Assembly (NCBI GenBank): GCA_016742175.1
Contig: JACVCH010000014.1
Coordinates: forward strand, 45,357 to 109,356
Direction of reading: 5' to 3'
DNA: 64,000 bases
Source: Rhizobiaceae bacterium
GTDB lineage: Bacteria > Pseudomonadota > Alphaproteobacteria > Rhizobiales > Rhizobiaceae
Of this stretch, positions 9,814 to 18,416 are shown piece after piece. Within the stretch, counting starts at the first letter, position 1; every line of letters starts with the position of its first letter. A model generated the notes under the pieces. It saw only the letters and a program-made list of their open reading frames with translations. It was not told where the DNA came from and did no database searches. The position numbers were made by a program, and so were the translations under genes.

Positions 9814-10479
9814 TCATGCGGCAGGCTCGCGCATCCGGTATCCCATGCCGCGCACGGTTTCGATCATGTCGACGCCGAGCTTCTTGCGCAGGCGGCCGAC
9901 GAAGACCTCGATCGTGTTCGAATCGCGGTCGAAATCCTGGTCGTAGAGATGCTCGACCAGTTCGGTCCGCGAGACGACGTCGCCCATATGGTGCATAAGG
10001 TAGGCGAGCAGCCGGAATTCGTGCGACGTCAGCCGCAGCGGCACGCCGCCGAGATCGGCCTTCGACGATTTGGTGTCGAGCCGCAGCGGTCCGCAGGAGA
10101 TTTCCGACGAGGCGTGACCGGCCGCGCGGCGGATCAGCGCGCGCAGGCGCGCCAGCACTTCCTCGATATGGAACGGCTTGGCGACATAGTCGTCGGCGCC
10201 GGCGTCGATGCCGGCCACCTTGTCACTCCACCGGTCTCGCGCCGTCAGCATCAGGACCGGCATCTTGCGGCCGTCGCGGCGCCAGCGTTCGACGACCGAG
10301 ATGCCGTCCATCTGCGGCAGGCCGATATCGAGCACGACGGCGTCATAGGGTTCGGTGTCGCCCAGGAAGTGACCTTCCTCACCGTCGAATGCGCGATCGA
10401 CGACATAGCCGGCATCGACCAGCGCATCGCTGACCTGGCGATTGAGATCCTTATCGTCCTCGACGACCAGAATGCGCAT
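9814..10479 (-). CDS. feuP: OmpR-family response regulator, FeuP-like
   Basis: 221-aa response regulator: receiver domain with D8/D9, phospho-acceptor D51 in VVLDIGLPQMDG and Lys in DDYVAKPFHIEE. A winged-helix domain follows (RLTSHEFRLLAYLMHHM; NTIEVFVGRLRKKLG), ending VRGMGYRM. The sequence is very close to what I recall of rhizobial FeuP. It precedes the kinase gene and follows a small exported protein gene by about 46 bp. In Sinorhizobium, FeuP activates ndvA; whether that holds here cannot be seen, since ndvA is not in the window. Confidence 0.82.
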   Translation of the reverse strand: MRILVVEDDKDLNRQVSDALVDAGYVVDRAFDGEEGHFLGDTEPYDAVVLDIGLPQMDGISVVERWRRDGRKMPVLMLTARDRWSDKVAGIDAGADDYVAKPFHIEEVLARLRALIRRAAGHASSEISCGPLRLDTKSSKADLGGVPLRLTSHEFRLLAYLMHHMGDVVSRTELVEHLYDQDFDRDSNTIEVFVGRLRKKLGVDMIETVRGMGYRMREPAA

Positions 10480-10525
10480 GGTTCAGTCCCGTCCCTTGGT
10501 CCGATTTCCGAATCGCCGCCGCAGA

Positions 10526-10822
10526 CTACATCGGCACGACGAATTCGGCACGTCGGGGGCGCTGACCATCCTGGCCGGGCACCAGCACCACGATCACGCA
10601 AACCTGCTGCCCGCCGCGATCTTCCGGCGTCGCCTTGGCGAGCGTGCCGCCATTCTGCGCCGCGATCTGCTGGCCGATCGCATAGCAGTCGCCCTGCGCA
10701 AGCTGGATGCGCTGCGGCGTCGCCGGAGCGGCAGAAAACATCGGCAGCCCGGACGCGGGCGCGACTGCGCCCAACGCCATCGATGCTGCCAATGCCAGGG
10801 TCGGGATACGAATGTTCTTCAT
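10526..10822 (-). CDS. feuN: Small periplasmic protein, candidate FeuN (inhibitor of FeuQ signalling)
   Basis: 98-aa exported protein with a cleavable signal (hydrophobic residues about 8-25). The mature part holds two Cys (GDCYAIGQQIAAQNGG and QQVCVIVVLVPG), consistent with a disulfide, and a PepSY-like alpha/beta feel. In Sinorhizobium, a small periplasmic protein, FeuN, is encoded directly upstream of feuPQ and damps the kinase. This gene occupies the same place, strand and size class. Assignment is by position and architecture, not alignment. It is probably the first gene of the feuN-P-Q transcript. Confidence 0.6.
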   Translation of the reverse strand: MKNIRIPTLALAASMALGAVAPASGLPMFSAAPATPQRIQLAQGDCYAIGQQIAAQNGGTLAKATPEDRGGQQVCVIVVLVPGQDGQRPRRAEFVVPM

Positions 10823-10888
10823 ATGTGACGTTCTATTACAGGCGGGCTGAACATCAAATGAACAACGAGGCGCGAAGTTGCAGCGCTT

Positions 10889-11095
10889 TCACTTGATCCG
10901 CGTGGTGGCGGCCAGCCGGCCGAAGATCGCCACGAGGCCGGAGATCGCCGCCACAGCCTGCAGGACCGTGTCCGTGAGAACGGCGCTGTCGACCGCATCG
11001 ACCGGAACGCCGAACGCCGCCGCGCCGGCGCTCGCCACCGTGATGATCGACGCCCAGATCGTGCGCGAGGTGTACCAGGGTTTTTCGATGTCCAT
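10889..11095 (-). CDS. Small two-helix membrane protein at the end of the GTA cluster (holin-like)
   Basis: 68 aa with a polar N-terminus (MDIEKPWYTSRTIW), a hydrophobic segment near residues 14-30, a short acidic turn (DAVDSAVLTD) and a second hydrophobic segment near 42-60, ending in basic residues. It begins 12 bp after the stop of the last GTA tail gene, on the same strand, so it is likely co-transcribed. The size, two helices and charged tail fit a phage holin or an accessory membrane protein. No lysin gene is adjacent, so the holin role is a guess. Confidence 0.55.
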   Translation of the reverse strand: MDIEKPWYTSRTIWASIITVASAGAAAFGVPVDAVDSAVLTDTVLQAVAAISGLVAIFGRLAATTRIK

Positions 11096-11107
11096 ATGCT
11101 TTCCTTC

Positions 11108-14100
11108 CTAGGTGTTGAAATGGAATGTCCGCGAGGCCGCAATGCCCGGCCCGACGGCCAGGCTGACCTGGCTGACGCGCAGCGTTGCGGCGAAGTCGAC
11201 CAACGACGCGGCCACCTCCCAATGCGGCTGCGTCGTCTCGGCTTCGGCGACGATCGTTTCGCCGTTGAGAAGCACCGCGCGGTAGCGTTCCTCCGCCTCG
11301 CCGAGCGGTATGTCGGACGAAAGCCAGCTATCAGCATCGATCCGTCCACGACGCGTCCACCGAAAGATGAGTGCTTCGCCCATCAACTCGCATTGCAGGT
11401 GGCACGGCGACAGCGGCGTCAGCGCCCGCACCCCGCCGCTCAGGAACGCACCCGTTGCATAGCGATCGGACAAATCGTAGCCCGCCGGCGCGCAGCACCA
11501 GTTGAGCTCGCGGCCGATTTCGCTCGGCAGCAAACCGGCTGCCGCGACCGCCCGGTCGAGAAACACGAACCGCGCCCCGGCCTCCGCACCCGCGCCAAGC
11601 GCGTCCTCGGTGCCGAGTTGTCCGCGCAGAAGATCGGAGAGTTCCCAAAGCCCCGGCGCGATCTCGTCCGCGACGGCAAATTGCAGGATCTCCCAACCAG
11701 CGGCGCTTTCGATCGCGCAGGCATTGGCGCCATTCAGCATGTCGGCGAGCGCCACCGACTGGAGCGATCCGCCGTGCAACTGAACCCGCAGGCGCGCGAC
11801 ACGATCGATCAGGCCGCTGCGTCCCGAAGGCGCCGCCTCATCGAGCCTGCCCATCGTTGCCGGCCGGTCGACCTGCGCCCGCTGCCTGAAACCCGCCACG
11901 TCGGGCGAGGCGAAGACGAGATGGCTCCGCCACGGCCGTGCCCTGGCGGCGATCCGGAACTGATTCTCCGGCGCGCCGCCATCCGGCCCCGTCGGCAGGT
12001 CGAGCCAGATCGCGTCGGGCGGGCCCGGCAGCGCAGGCGTCTGGCGTACCGGCGGCTGGATGCCCTGCCAGCCGCTCGCCGCGCGCAGCCCGATGCGCCG
12101 CGCGACGATCCGCGCCGTCAGCCCCTCCTCGACCGTCTCGACGCGGTACAGCCGGTCGCCGCGCCGCTGTGGCAACCGCATGGCCTGCCCTGTCGAAAGT
12201 TCGCTTGGCACCGTGGCAAAGCTCACCGTCTCCCGCCCCGCGCGATGTCGATCGAGCCAGCGCCCGGCCAGCGCCGTGGCCTGCCCCTCCTCCAGCATTC
12301 CGGGAAAACCGAGCCGCGACCGGCTGTCGGCACCGGGCTGCGACGCGGCGACACGCGCCTGCGCCGCCTGATAATCGCGAAACGGATCGCGGTAGGCGAG
12401 TTCGACCTCGCTCGCCACCTGCGTGTCCGCCTCGCTGGTCGTCTCGACCACCACGCCGCCGTCGTCCACGAAGTCGACCAGATCGACGATTTCGCCCACG
12501 ATCTCGGGATCGCGGAAAAGGATCGCGCCACCCCGCTCGCTGACGCCGAGGCCGAACAGTTCGACCAGCGGCTGCAGCGCCGCCCGCGCCGTTCCCGGCT
12601 CGTCGACGACATAGCCCGCGACCGTCTGGTGCACGTCGCGCACGTCCGGCAGCGGCAGGCCGTGGCGCGCCATGATCGTCGCGATCAGCGATGCGACGTC
12701 GACGCCGCCCGCCCGCCCGTTCAGCCAGTGACCGAGAAACCAGTTCGCACTGTCGGCCCAGACGCCCCCGAGCGTCGGAAAGGCCGGAAACGGCCGCGCA
12801 TCCCAGGCCCAGACATAGAGCCGGTCGGGATCGACCATCCGCCCCCCTTCCAGCGCCGTCACCGGATTTCGCGCGCCGTCGAAGCGCGGATGACCCGGCT
12901 GCCAGGCCCCATGCTGCGCCTCGAAATAGCGCGCCTGCGCGATGTCGCTGCGCGCGCCGTTCGAGAAGTAGGGCGCGGCGTTCTCCGAGCTCTTCGGGTC
13001 GGGAAAGACGTTCGGCTGGTTCGGTCCCTTGTCGATCGCCGGACAGCCGATTTCCGTCATCCAGATCGGCTTCGAGCCCGGCACCCATGCCGTCGGCTCG
13101 GCCAGTTCCACGCCGCCAACACGATTGAAATGCGGGTTTTCCCACCAGGATTTGATGTCCTTATAGCGAAACACCCAATCTTTGCCGTACGCTCCATCAC
13201 CGATCGGCGTGCGCCGCCGCGCGATCCGGTCCGCCTGCGAGCCGTAGAAGAAATCATAGCCTTCGCCGCGCGAGACGCCTTCAAGCAGGCCGCGGCGATC
13301 ATTGGCTGACGAGAACCCATCCGGGTTGCCGCCCGCCTCGTCGCCGTCCCGCCAATCAGACAAGGGCATGTAATTGTCGATGCCCACCGCCGAAATCGCC
13401 GGATGCGCCCAAAGCGGATCGAGGTGGAAGAACACGTCCCCCGACCCGTCCGCCGGCTGGTGACCGAAATATTCCGACCAGTCCGCGCCATAGCTGATCC
13501 GCGCCTGCGGCAGCATCGCGGCCACCTCGCCCGCCAGTTCGCAGAGCACGCCGACGAACGGAAATCCGTTCGCCCCGTCGCGCAACGTCGTCAGCCCGCG
13601 CAGTTCCGAACCGAGCAGGAAGGCATCGACGCCGCCCGCCAGCGCCGCCAGCCGCGCATAGTGCAGCACCAGCCGGCGATAGCCCCAGTCGTCGGGCCGC
13701 AGACATGTGACACCTTCGCCCGCCGCGACGACATCCGCTGGCCCCACCTCACCCGCGAAATCCGCGACGATGCCCTGCATCACATTCGTCCTGTCCGGGC
13801 TCCCGGGCCGCCCCGGCGCCGGCATCGCGGTGATCCGCCCGCGCCAGGGATAGACCGCCTGCGCAGCGCCGCCATAAGGGTCGGGCAAGGCGTTGCCCGC
13901 CGGCACGTCCATCATGATGAACGGATAGAGCGTCACCTTCAGCCCGCGCCGGTTGATCTCGGCGATGGCGTCGATCACCGACCGGTCGCTCGGCGTGCCG
14001 CCATAGGCAGCCGCCTCGCCGATCTGCGAGACGACATAGGCCGCCTCGCGCGCGAGACCCGATACCGACCACGCCTCAGAAAACCCGTCCGGGTTGCCCT

Positions 14101-14956
14101 GCGTCACGCCCGGCCGAACGCGGCACGACCCCGCGCGCAGATCGTCGCCGAACCATGTTACGACCAGCGCCACGTGCTTCAGGTTCGGAAACACCGCCTG
14201 CAACTCGTCGAGCGAGGCCTCGATGTCGCTGCCGGCATGGAGCACATGCCGGTTCACCGCCTCCGTCTCGCCGCCCGGCCACGCCCGCGTCACTTCGCCC
14301 GGCGACAGGCCGTATTCGGTCGAGCCGGGGATCAGCGCCACCGCCCGCACGTCATTCTGATAAGCCCCGACCGGCCGCACCACCTCGAACTGGAATTGCG
14401 GCAGGCGGTTGCCGAAATCGGTCAGCGGAAACCGGTCGAACACGACATAGGCAACGCCGCGATAGGCCGGCGCATCGCCCTGCTTCGCGGCGATCAGCGG
14501 GTCCGGCTGCTGGTCCTCGCCGCCGCGATGGACGCGGACGTCGAAGCGTTCGCGGTCGACCTCGCGGCCGTCCGCCCAGATTCGCCTGACGCTCGCGATC
14601 TCGCCCTCGCACAGCGCGAAGGCCGCATTGGCGAAATAGCTGTAGGTCGTCGTCTTCGGCCCGCCCTTGCCGCCCTGCCGCTCGGTCCGGCTCTCCTCCT
14701 CGAAGCGCGTCGCCCAGATCAGATTGCCGGCGATCCGCGTCGTGCCGAAGGCCTGCGCCAGCGGCACGCCCTCCTCCGCCTGGAAAGGCCGCATGCCCGA
14801 AAGCCGCGGCCCCTCGATGCGCTGCGAGCCGTTGATCAGCGCGCGGTCGACGAGATAGCCGCCGATTGCACCCGCCGCCGAGCCGATCGCCGCGCCGAAC
14901 GTGCCGAGATAGCCGCCGAGAAACGACCCGGCAGCCTGCAGAACGATTGTCGCCAT
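11108..14956 (-). CDS. GTA tail tip/host-specificity protein with TIM-barrel domain (RcGTA g15-type)
   Basis: 1282-aa structural protein, the largest gene of the cluster, expected at the tail tip or baseplate hub where the particle meets the recipient cell. The N-terminus has glycine-rich hydrophobic stretches (GSFLGGYLGTFGAAIGSAAG) as in GTA and lambda-like tip proteins. The middle carries the GTA TIM-barrel glycoside-hydrolase-like domain (about residues 430-740; e.g. WMTEIGCPAIDKGPNQP, YVWAWDARPFPAFP). The C-terminal third is tail-hub-like. It ends the structural cluster. It lies 12 bp after the peptidase gene, consistent with one transcript from the terminase end. Confidence 0.92.
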   Translation of the reverse strand: MATIVLQAAGSFLGGYLGTFGAAIGSAAGAIGGYLVDRALINGSQRIEGPRLSGMRPFQAEEGVPLAQAFGTTRIAGNLIWATRFEEESRTERQGGKGGPKTTTYSYFANAAFALCEGEIASVRRIWADGREVDRERFDVRVHRGGEDQQPDPLIAAKQGDAPAYRGVAYVVFDRFPLTDFGNRLPQFQFEVVRPVGAYQNDVRAVALIPGSTEYGLSPGEVTRAWPGGETEAVNRHVLHAGSDIEASLDELQAVFPNLKHVALVVTWFGDDLRAGSCRVRPGVTQGNPDGFSEAWSVSGLAREAAYVVSQIGEAAAYGGTPSDRSVIDAIAEINRRGLKVTLYPFIMMDVPAGNALPDPYGGAAQAVYPWRGRITAMPAPGRPGSPDRTNVMQGIVADFAGEVGPADVVAAGEGVTCLRPDDWGYRRLVLHYARLAALAGGVDAFLLGSELRGLTTLRDGANGFPFVGVLCELAGEVAAMLPQARISYGADWSEYFGHQPADGSGDVFFHLDPLWAHPAISAVGIDNYMPLSDWRDGDEAGGNPDGFSSANDRRGLLEGVSRGEGYDFFYGSQADRIARRRTPIGDGAYGKDWVFRYKDIKSWWENPHFNRVGGVELAEPTAWVPGSKPIWMTEIGCPAIDKGPNQPNVFPDPKSSENAAPYFSNGARSDIAQARYFEAQHGAWQPGHPRFDGARNPVTALEGGRMVDPDRLYVWAWDARPFPAFPTLGGVWADSANWFLGHWLNGRAGGVDVASLIATIMARHGLPLPDVRDVHQTVAGYVVDEPGTARAALQPLVELFGLGVSERGGAILFRDPEIVGEIVDLVDFVDDGGVVVETTSEADTQVASEVELAYRDPFRDYQAAQARVAASQPGADSRSRLGFPGMLEEGQATALAGRWLDRHRAGRETVSFATVPSELSTGQAMRLPQRRGDRLYRVETVEEGLTARIVARRIGLRAASGWQGIQPPVRQTPALPGPPDAIWLDLPTGPDGGAPENQFRIAARARPWRSHLVFASPDVAGFRQRAQVDRPATMGRLDEAAPSGRSGLIDRVARLRVQLHGGSLQSVALADMLNGANACAIESAAGWEILQFAVADEIAPGLWELSDLLRGQLGTEDALGAGAEAGARFVFLDRAVAAAGLLPSEIGRELNWCCAPAGYDLSDRYATGAFLSGGVRALTPLSPCHLQCELMGEALIFRWTRRGRIDADSWLSSDIPLGEAEERYRAVLLNGETIVAEAETTQPHWEVAASLVDFAATLRVSQVSLAVGPGIAASRTFHFNT

Positions 14957-14968
14957 GAAGTTCCCCGG

Positions 14969-15391
14969 TCAGTCTGGAAATTGAAAGGCCGCCGCAATTC
15001 GCGACCGCCAGGCCGGCACGAGCGGCGACACCGCCACCGCGTGGCCTTCATAGGCATGGATGATCGTCTCGCCGTCGGCGAGGATCGCGAGGTGCTTGGC
15101 TGGCAGATGCCGGCGCCAGCGGAAAGCCAGAACGTCGCCCGGCATCGCCGCCTCGACCGCAACTTCGACCATGTGCCGCCGCGCGGCCTCCAGCAGGGGC
15201 TCGTCCGCCCGCGCCTCGGCCCAGTCACGCGAATAGGCCGGCATCGCTTCCGGCTCGCGGCCGTAGAGGCTGCGCCAGATGCCGCGCAGCAGCCCCAGGC
15301 AGTCGCACCCGACACCGAGCCGCGATCCTTGATGCCGATAGGGCGTGCCGATCCAGCGCCGCGCTTCGATCAAGACCTGGCTGCGCCTCAT
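14969..15391 (-). CDS. GTA NlpC/P60-family cell-wall peptidase (RcGTA g14-type)
   Basis: 140-aa cysteine peptidase that probably opens peptidoglycan during DNA entry as part of the tail. The NlpC/P60 fold shows RRWIGTPYRHQG, the nucleophile in GCDCLGL (Cys31), and a downstream His in the IIHAYEGHAV segment. Its ATG overlaps the stop of the DUF2163 gene (ATGA), which fixes the start. It is in the expected place between DUF2163 and the tail-tip gene. Confidence 0.92.
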   Translation of the reverse strand: MRRSQVLIEARRWIGTPYRHQGSRLGVGCDCLGLLRGIWRSLYGREPEAMPAYSRDWAEARADEPLLEAARRHMVEVAVEAAMPGDVLAFRWRRHLPAKHLAILADGETIIHAYEGHAVAVSPLVPAWRSRIAAAFQFPD

Positions 15392-16215
15392 GGAACGATC
15401 GCCCCGCCGTCGAACACCCCGTCCTCGCTGACATAGCCATAGGCAACGTCATTGCCCGGAAGATGCGGAAAGCCACGAAAATTCAGCGAGTTGGCAAATT
15501 TGTCTCGACAGGTCGAGAACGCCTTGTCGCATCCTGCCGTGATGGTGAAAGAACGTCCCGGCGCAAGGTCGCCGCCCTCCAAACTCATCAGGACACCTTC
15601 CGTCCCTCGCCGATGTGCAGTCACGCGATGTGCTCGTCCCTCGGTCGTCAACTTCCCGCCGCCGAACCAGCCATCCGCAAAGGCGTCGAGCCCCGCGACG
15701 ACATAGGTTCCCGTTCCCGCGCGCGAAACGATCGTCCCCGCCGCAGCGAACCCCGCCAGCGCGACCCCGCACCGTGCATCGCCAAGCTCCGCATCGCAGC
15801 TTCGCCGCAGATACCGCCCCGCCGGCCGGTCGAGATTGCGCACCAGGCTTTCGAGCTCGGCGACCAAAGCCCCGTCGCGCCGAATGATCTTGCCGATGGC
15901 CGATATGCGGATCAGTTCCGCCCCGTCCGGTGCGTTCCAGTCGACGCGGAACGTCTCGACCTTGGCGCCGTCGAACAGCCCGGCATCGATCTCGTCTTCC
16001 GAAAGCCGCGCCGAAGACAGCGCGCCCTCGATCTCCGCCGTATCGACCGCCAGCCCCAGCGAGGACTGCGCCTCGCTCTGGGAGAAGCCCGATTGCGGCT
16101 CGAAAACCGTGCCGTCGAAGGAAAGCGCCCGGTCGTGATCGGTAAAGCCGAGCGCCGTCCCGTCCCTCCTCGTCACCCGCCAACAGAAGCAAACCGTCGT
16201 CGCCAGATCGCTCAT
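15388..16215 (-). CDS. GTA DUF2163 baseplate/hub protein (RcGTA g13-type, phage BR0599 family)
   Basis: 275 aa. DUF2163 signature: VCFCWRVTRRDGTALGFTDH at the N-terminus, and a C-terminal cysteine-rich part (CDAELGDARCG; GCDKAFSTCRDKF) that in RcGTA-type hubs binds an iron-sulfur cluster. The Cys pattern here is intact (about six Cys). It sits in the tail region of the cluster with overlapping ATGA junctions on both sides. It is structural and acts in the tail baseplate by family knowledge. Confidence 0.9.
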   Translation of the reverse strand: MSDLATTVCFCWRVTRRDGTALGFTDHDRALSFDGTVFEPQSGFSQSEAQSSLGLAVDTAEIEGALSSARLSEDEIDAGLFDGAKVETFRVDWNAPDGAELIRISAIGKIIRRDGALVAELESLVRNLDRPAGRYLRRSCDAELGDARCGVALAGFAAAGTIVSRAGTGTYVVAGLDAFADGWFGGGKLTTEGRAHRVTAHRRGTEGVLMSLEGGDLAPGRSFTITAGCDKAFSTCRDKFANSLNFRGFPHLPGNDVAYGYVSEDGVFDGGAIVP

Positions 16216-16847
16216 GCGAACACCTCGACGATCGGGATCGACGGGATCTGCCCCGCCTTGAACGAGGAAAGGCTGACCTCCAGCCGGTCCGTGTCGAACC
16301 GCGCGGCGATGTCGAACAGGAATCCTGCGGTCACAAGGCTGCCCTCCGCCGGCGCTGCATCGAGCGTTACGACACCCGTCATCGTGTCGACGGAGAACGT
16401 GCTCATGCCAACCGCGAACCCGTCGACCGCCACCTGCACCGATCCGGCGACCGGAAGCGTGATCTCACGCTGATACGCCTCGGTCCCGCTGCCATATCTC
16501 TTGACGAGCTGGAACGTCGCGGCCTCGCCGTCCCCGACCCCGATCTCCTGATCCATCGATTCGGGGTCGTCACCCAACCAACTGGATTTGTGGTCGAAAG
16601 GGTCGCGGAAGCGGAACGCGTGAAGCGCCCCGCGCCGCGCTTCGAAGAAGGCGACGATCTCGCCGAGATCGTCCAGCGCGCGCAGTCCGGTGCCCGCGTC
16701 GAAGCGCCGTCGCGAGCGGCTTTGGCGCAGGTTCCGTCGTTCCGCGCCCGACGTCATGGTGACGATCTCGATACGCCGTTCCGGCCCGCCTGTCGCGCCG
16801 AAGGAAATCGCGGTCGGAAACCGCTCATCGTGAAATGCGTCCATCAT
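16212..16847 (-). CDS. GTA DUF2460 distal-tail protein (RcGTA g12-type)
   Basis: 211 aa from the first of two adjacent ATGs (16847), just inside the expected spacing from the tape-measure stop. A longer reading frame exists but runs through the tape-measure gene and is not used. Typical DUF2460 features are DERFPTAISFGATGGPER, FFEARRGALHAFRFRDP and FQLVKRYG. It is a distal-tail/baseplate protein by family. Its stop overlaps the DUF2163 start (ATGA). Confidence 0.9.
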   Translation of the reverse strand: MMDAFHDERFPTAISFGATGGPERRIEIVTMTSGAERRNLRQSRSRRRFDAGTGLRALDDLGEIVAFFEARRGALHAFRFRDPFDHKSSWLGDDPESMDQEIGVGDGEAATFQLVKRYGSGTEAYQREITLPVAGSVQVAVDGFAVGMSTFSVDTMTGVVTLDAAPAEGSLVTAGFLFDIAARFDTDRLEVSLSSFKAGQIPSIPIVEVFA

Positions 16848-16852
16848 CGCCT

Positions 16853-17416
16853 CTAGAGGGTTCGCGTGCCGCGCGAGACCGCCCGCGCCAGCATGCCGGT
16901 GATCTGCGCCTCGGATTTGCGGAACGAGTTCGCGTCGGCCGCCGTCACGTTGAAGACGACATTGACGGCACCTCCGCCGCTCGCCGCCACGCCGAGCCGC
17001 CCGTCCGCGGAACGCTGCAACGGCAGGATCGCTTCCGCGCCCGCCTCGCCCATCAGCCCGGCCCCGCGCGCCATCGGAAAGAGCGTCGGTCCATTGACGA
17101 CGCCGCCCTGCGCGAACGGCGTGAGCGAGCCCGGCACGCCGCCCTTCGCAAACGGCACGATCCCGCCCAGCAGTCCGCTCAGCGCACTCGACGCCAGCCC
17201 GCTCAGCGGCTTCAGCCCCTGGCTCAGCGCCATGCCGGCCAGGTTGAGGCCGATGCGGCGCAAGATGTCGTCGAGCGAGCGTCCGCTGACGGTCGCCGCC
17301 CGCAGCGCCCCGCCCAACTGGTCGCCGAAGCGCGACGACAGCTTTTCGAGGTTCGACAGCGCCGCGGCAAAGGGCGCCGTGTCGGCCTCGATCGACACGG
17401 TGAACGTCTCGTCCAT
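16853..17416 (-). CDS. GTA tape-measure protein (RcGTA g11-type)
   Basis: 187-aa short tape-measure protein that would set tail length. It has an N-terminal alpha-helical start (FAAALSNLEKLSSRFGDQLG), a glycine/alanine-rich hydrophobic middle (LSGLASSALSGLLGGIVPF) and repeated AxGG-type turns (FAKGGVPGS, FAQGGVVNG) common to phage tape measures. It is far shorter than typical siphophage tape measures but close to the small GTA version, fitting a short tail. It lies 12 bp after the g10.1-like gene. Confidence 0.85.
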   Translation of the reverse strand: MDETFTVSIEADTAPFAAALSNLEKLSSRFGDQLGGALRAATVSGRSLDDILRRIGLNLAGMALSQGLKPLSGLASSALSGLLGGIVPFAKGGVPGSLTPFAQGGVVNGPTLFPMARGAGLMGEAGAEAILPLQRSADGRLGVAASGGGAVNVVFNVTAADANSFRKSEAQITGMLARAVSRGTRTL

Positions 17417-17428
17417 CGCAGGTCTCCT

Positions 17429-17635
17429 TCAAAGATCAGGAAAGCGCGCCATCAGCGCGCCGAGATCGTCGCGCGCAGGCGCTGACCGGGCCGCACGGTT
17501 CAGCCCGGCGCACCAGGCGAATTCGCGCGGCGTCATCGCCCAAAGCTCGGCCGGTTTCAGCCGCAGCAGGCCGAGGCCGGTTTCGAGGACGTCGTCCCAC
17601 GGAAACCAGGTCGTCGGCGCTGCTGCGGCGGTCAA
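17429..17635 (-). CDS. GTA small tail-assembly protein (RcGTA g10.1-type)
   Basis: 68 aa from a TTG start at 17635 that overlaps the upstream stop (TTGA); no ATG lies in the right place, and starts further upstream would run inside the g10 gene. The conserved core WFPWDDVLETGLGLLRLKP then AELWAMTPREFAWCAG is characteristic of the small protein between g10 and the tape measure. It is probably a tail-assembly chaperone partner, analogous to the frame-shifted chaperone of other tailed phages, here made as a separate coupled gene. Confidence 0.78.
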   Translation of the reverse strand: MTAAAAPTTWFPWDDVLETGLGLLRLKPAELWAMTPREFAWCAGLNRAARSAPARDDLGALMARFPDL

Positions 17636-17964
17636 GGGTTTGCCGGCCCCGCCTCCCCGGCGAAGGTCGCGGTCAAGAGGTCCGAGACGATCGCGGCGAA
17701 GCCGGTCACCCCGCCCTCGCACCGCATCGCCAGCACCTCATCGTCGGCCACCCCATTGCCGCCGCCGCGCAGACCCGCGCCCACGATCGTCGCCATATCC
17801 CCGGCCGACAGCCTGCCCGTCGAAAACCGCTCGACCAGCGCGCGGAGGTCATGCGCCTCGAACGCGCTTTCGAGTTCGGCCAAAGCGCCCAGCGTCAGGC
17901 ACAGCCGATAGTCGCGCCCGTCGAGCGTCGCGCAGATCTCGCCGCGCCGATGGTTCACGTTCAT
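17632..17964 (-). CDS. GTA family protein (RcGTA g10-type tail-assembly chaperone)
   Basis: 110 aa. The signature NHRRGEICATLDGRDYRLCL, followed by LGALAELESAFEAHDLRALVERF, is the GTA gp10 pattern and is thought to chaperone the tape measure. The start ATG overlaps the major-tail-protein stop (ATGA), and the end overlaps the next gene start. It is cytoplasmic during assembly. Confidence 0.87.
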   Translation of the reverse strand: MNVNHRRGEICATLDGRDYRLCLTLGALAELESAFEAHDLRALVERFSTGRLSAGDMATIVGAGLRGGGNGVADDEVLAMRCEGGVTGFAAIVSDLLTATFAGEAGPANP

Positions 17965-18377
17965 GCCGCCTCCGCGAAGCTCAGCGCGCCGGCCGATTCC
18001 AGCGCTGCCTCGAAAGTCACCTCGCCGTCATGGCTGCCCGCATATTCGAGCGCGGTGATCTGGAACGGCCCCTCGATCACGCCGAAATCGGGGATCGCCA
18101 GTTGCCAGGCCGAGATCGCGCCCTCGAAGAAGCGTTCGCGCAACAGCGCATCGGACGCCTGGTCCTTGAATATCCCCGATCCGCTGACCGAGGCGCGCTG
18201 CACGCCGGCGCCGGCCAGAAGTTCGCGCCAGCGCCCGGCCGAATCCGCGTTCGTCACGTCGACGGTCTCGGAATTGAACGCCAGCCGCTTCGTCCGCAGC
18301 CCGGCGATGGTGACGAAAATCCCCGACCCGTCCGGGTCGAGCTTGAGCAACAGGTCCTTGCCCTTCTGAGCAACCAT
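17961..18377 (-). CDS. GTA major tail (tube) protein, TP901-1 family (RcGTA g9-type)
   Basis: 138 aa. TP901-1 tail-tube signature: MVAQKGKDLLLKLDPDGSG then FVTIAGLRTKRLAFNSETVD, ending in a beta-rich C-terminus (FQITALEYAGSHDGEVTFEA). It forms the tail tube hexamers. A short gap of about 40 bp separates it from the DUF3168 gene upstream, and its stop overlaps the next start. Confidence 0.92.
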   Translation of the reverse strand: MVAQKGKDLLLKLDPDGSGIFVTIAGLRTKRLAFNSETVDVTNADSAGRWRELLAGAGVQRASVSGSGIFKDQASDALLRERFFEGAISAWQLAIPDFGVIEGPFQITALEYAGSHDGEVTFEAALESAGALSFAEAA

Positions 18378-18416
18378 GAAGGCCTCCAGGTAAAATGTTC
18401 AACGATGTCAGTGAAT

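Noticed and set aside
11096..13309. Long plus-strand frame opposite the GTA tail-tip gene
   Set aside because: Low-complexity Arg/Ala-rich translation with no domain; the minus-strand gene is clearly the coding one.
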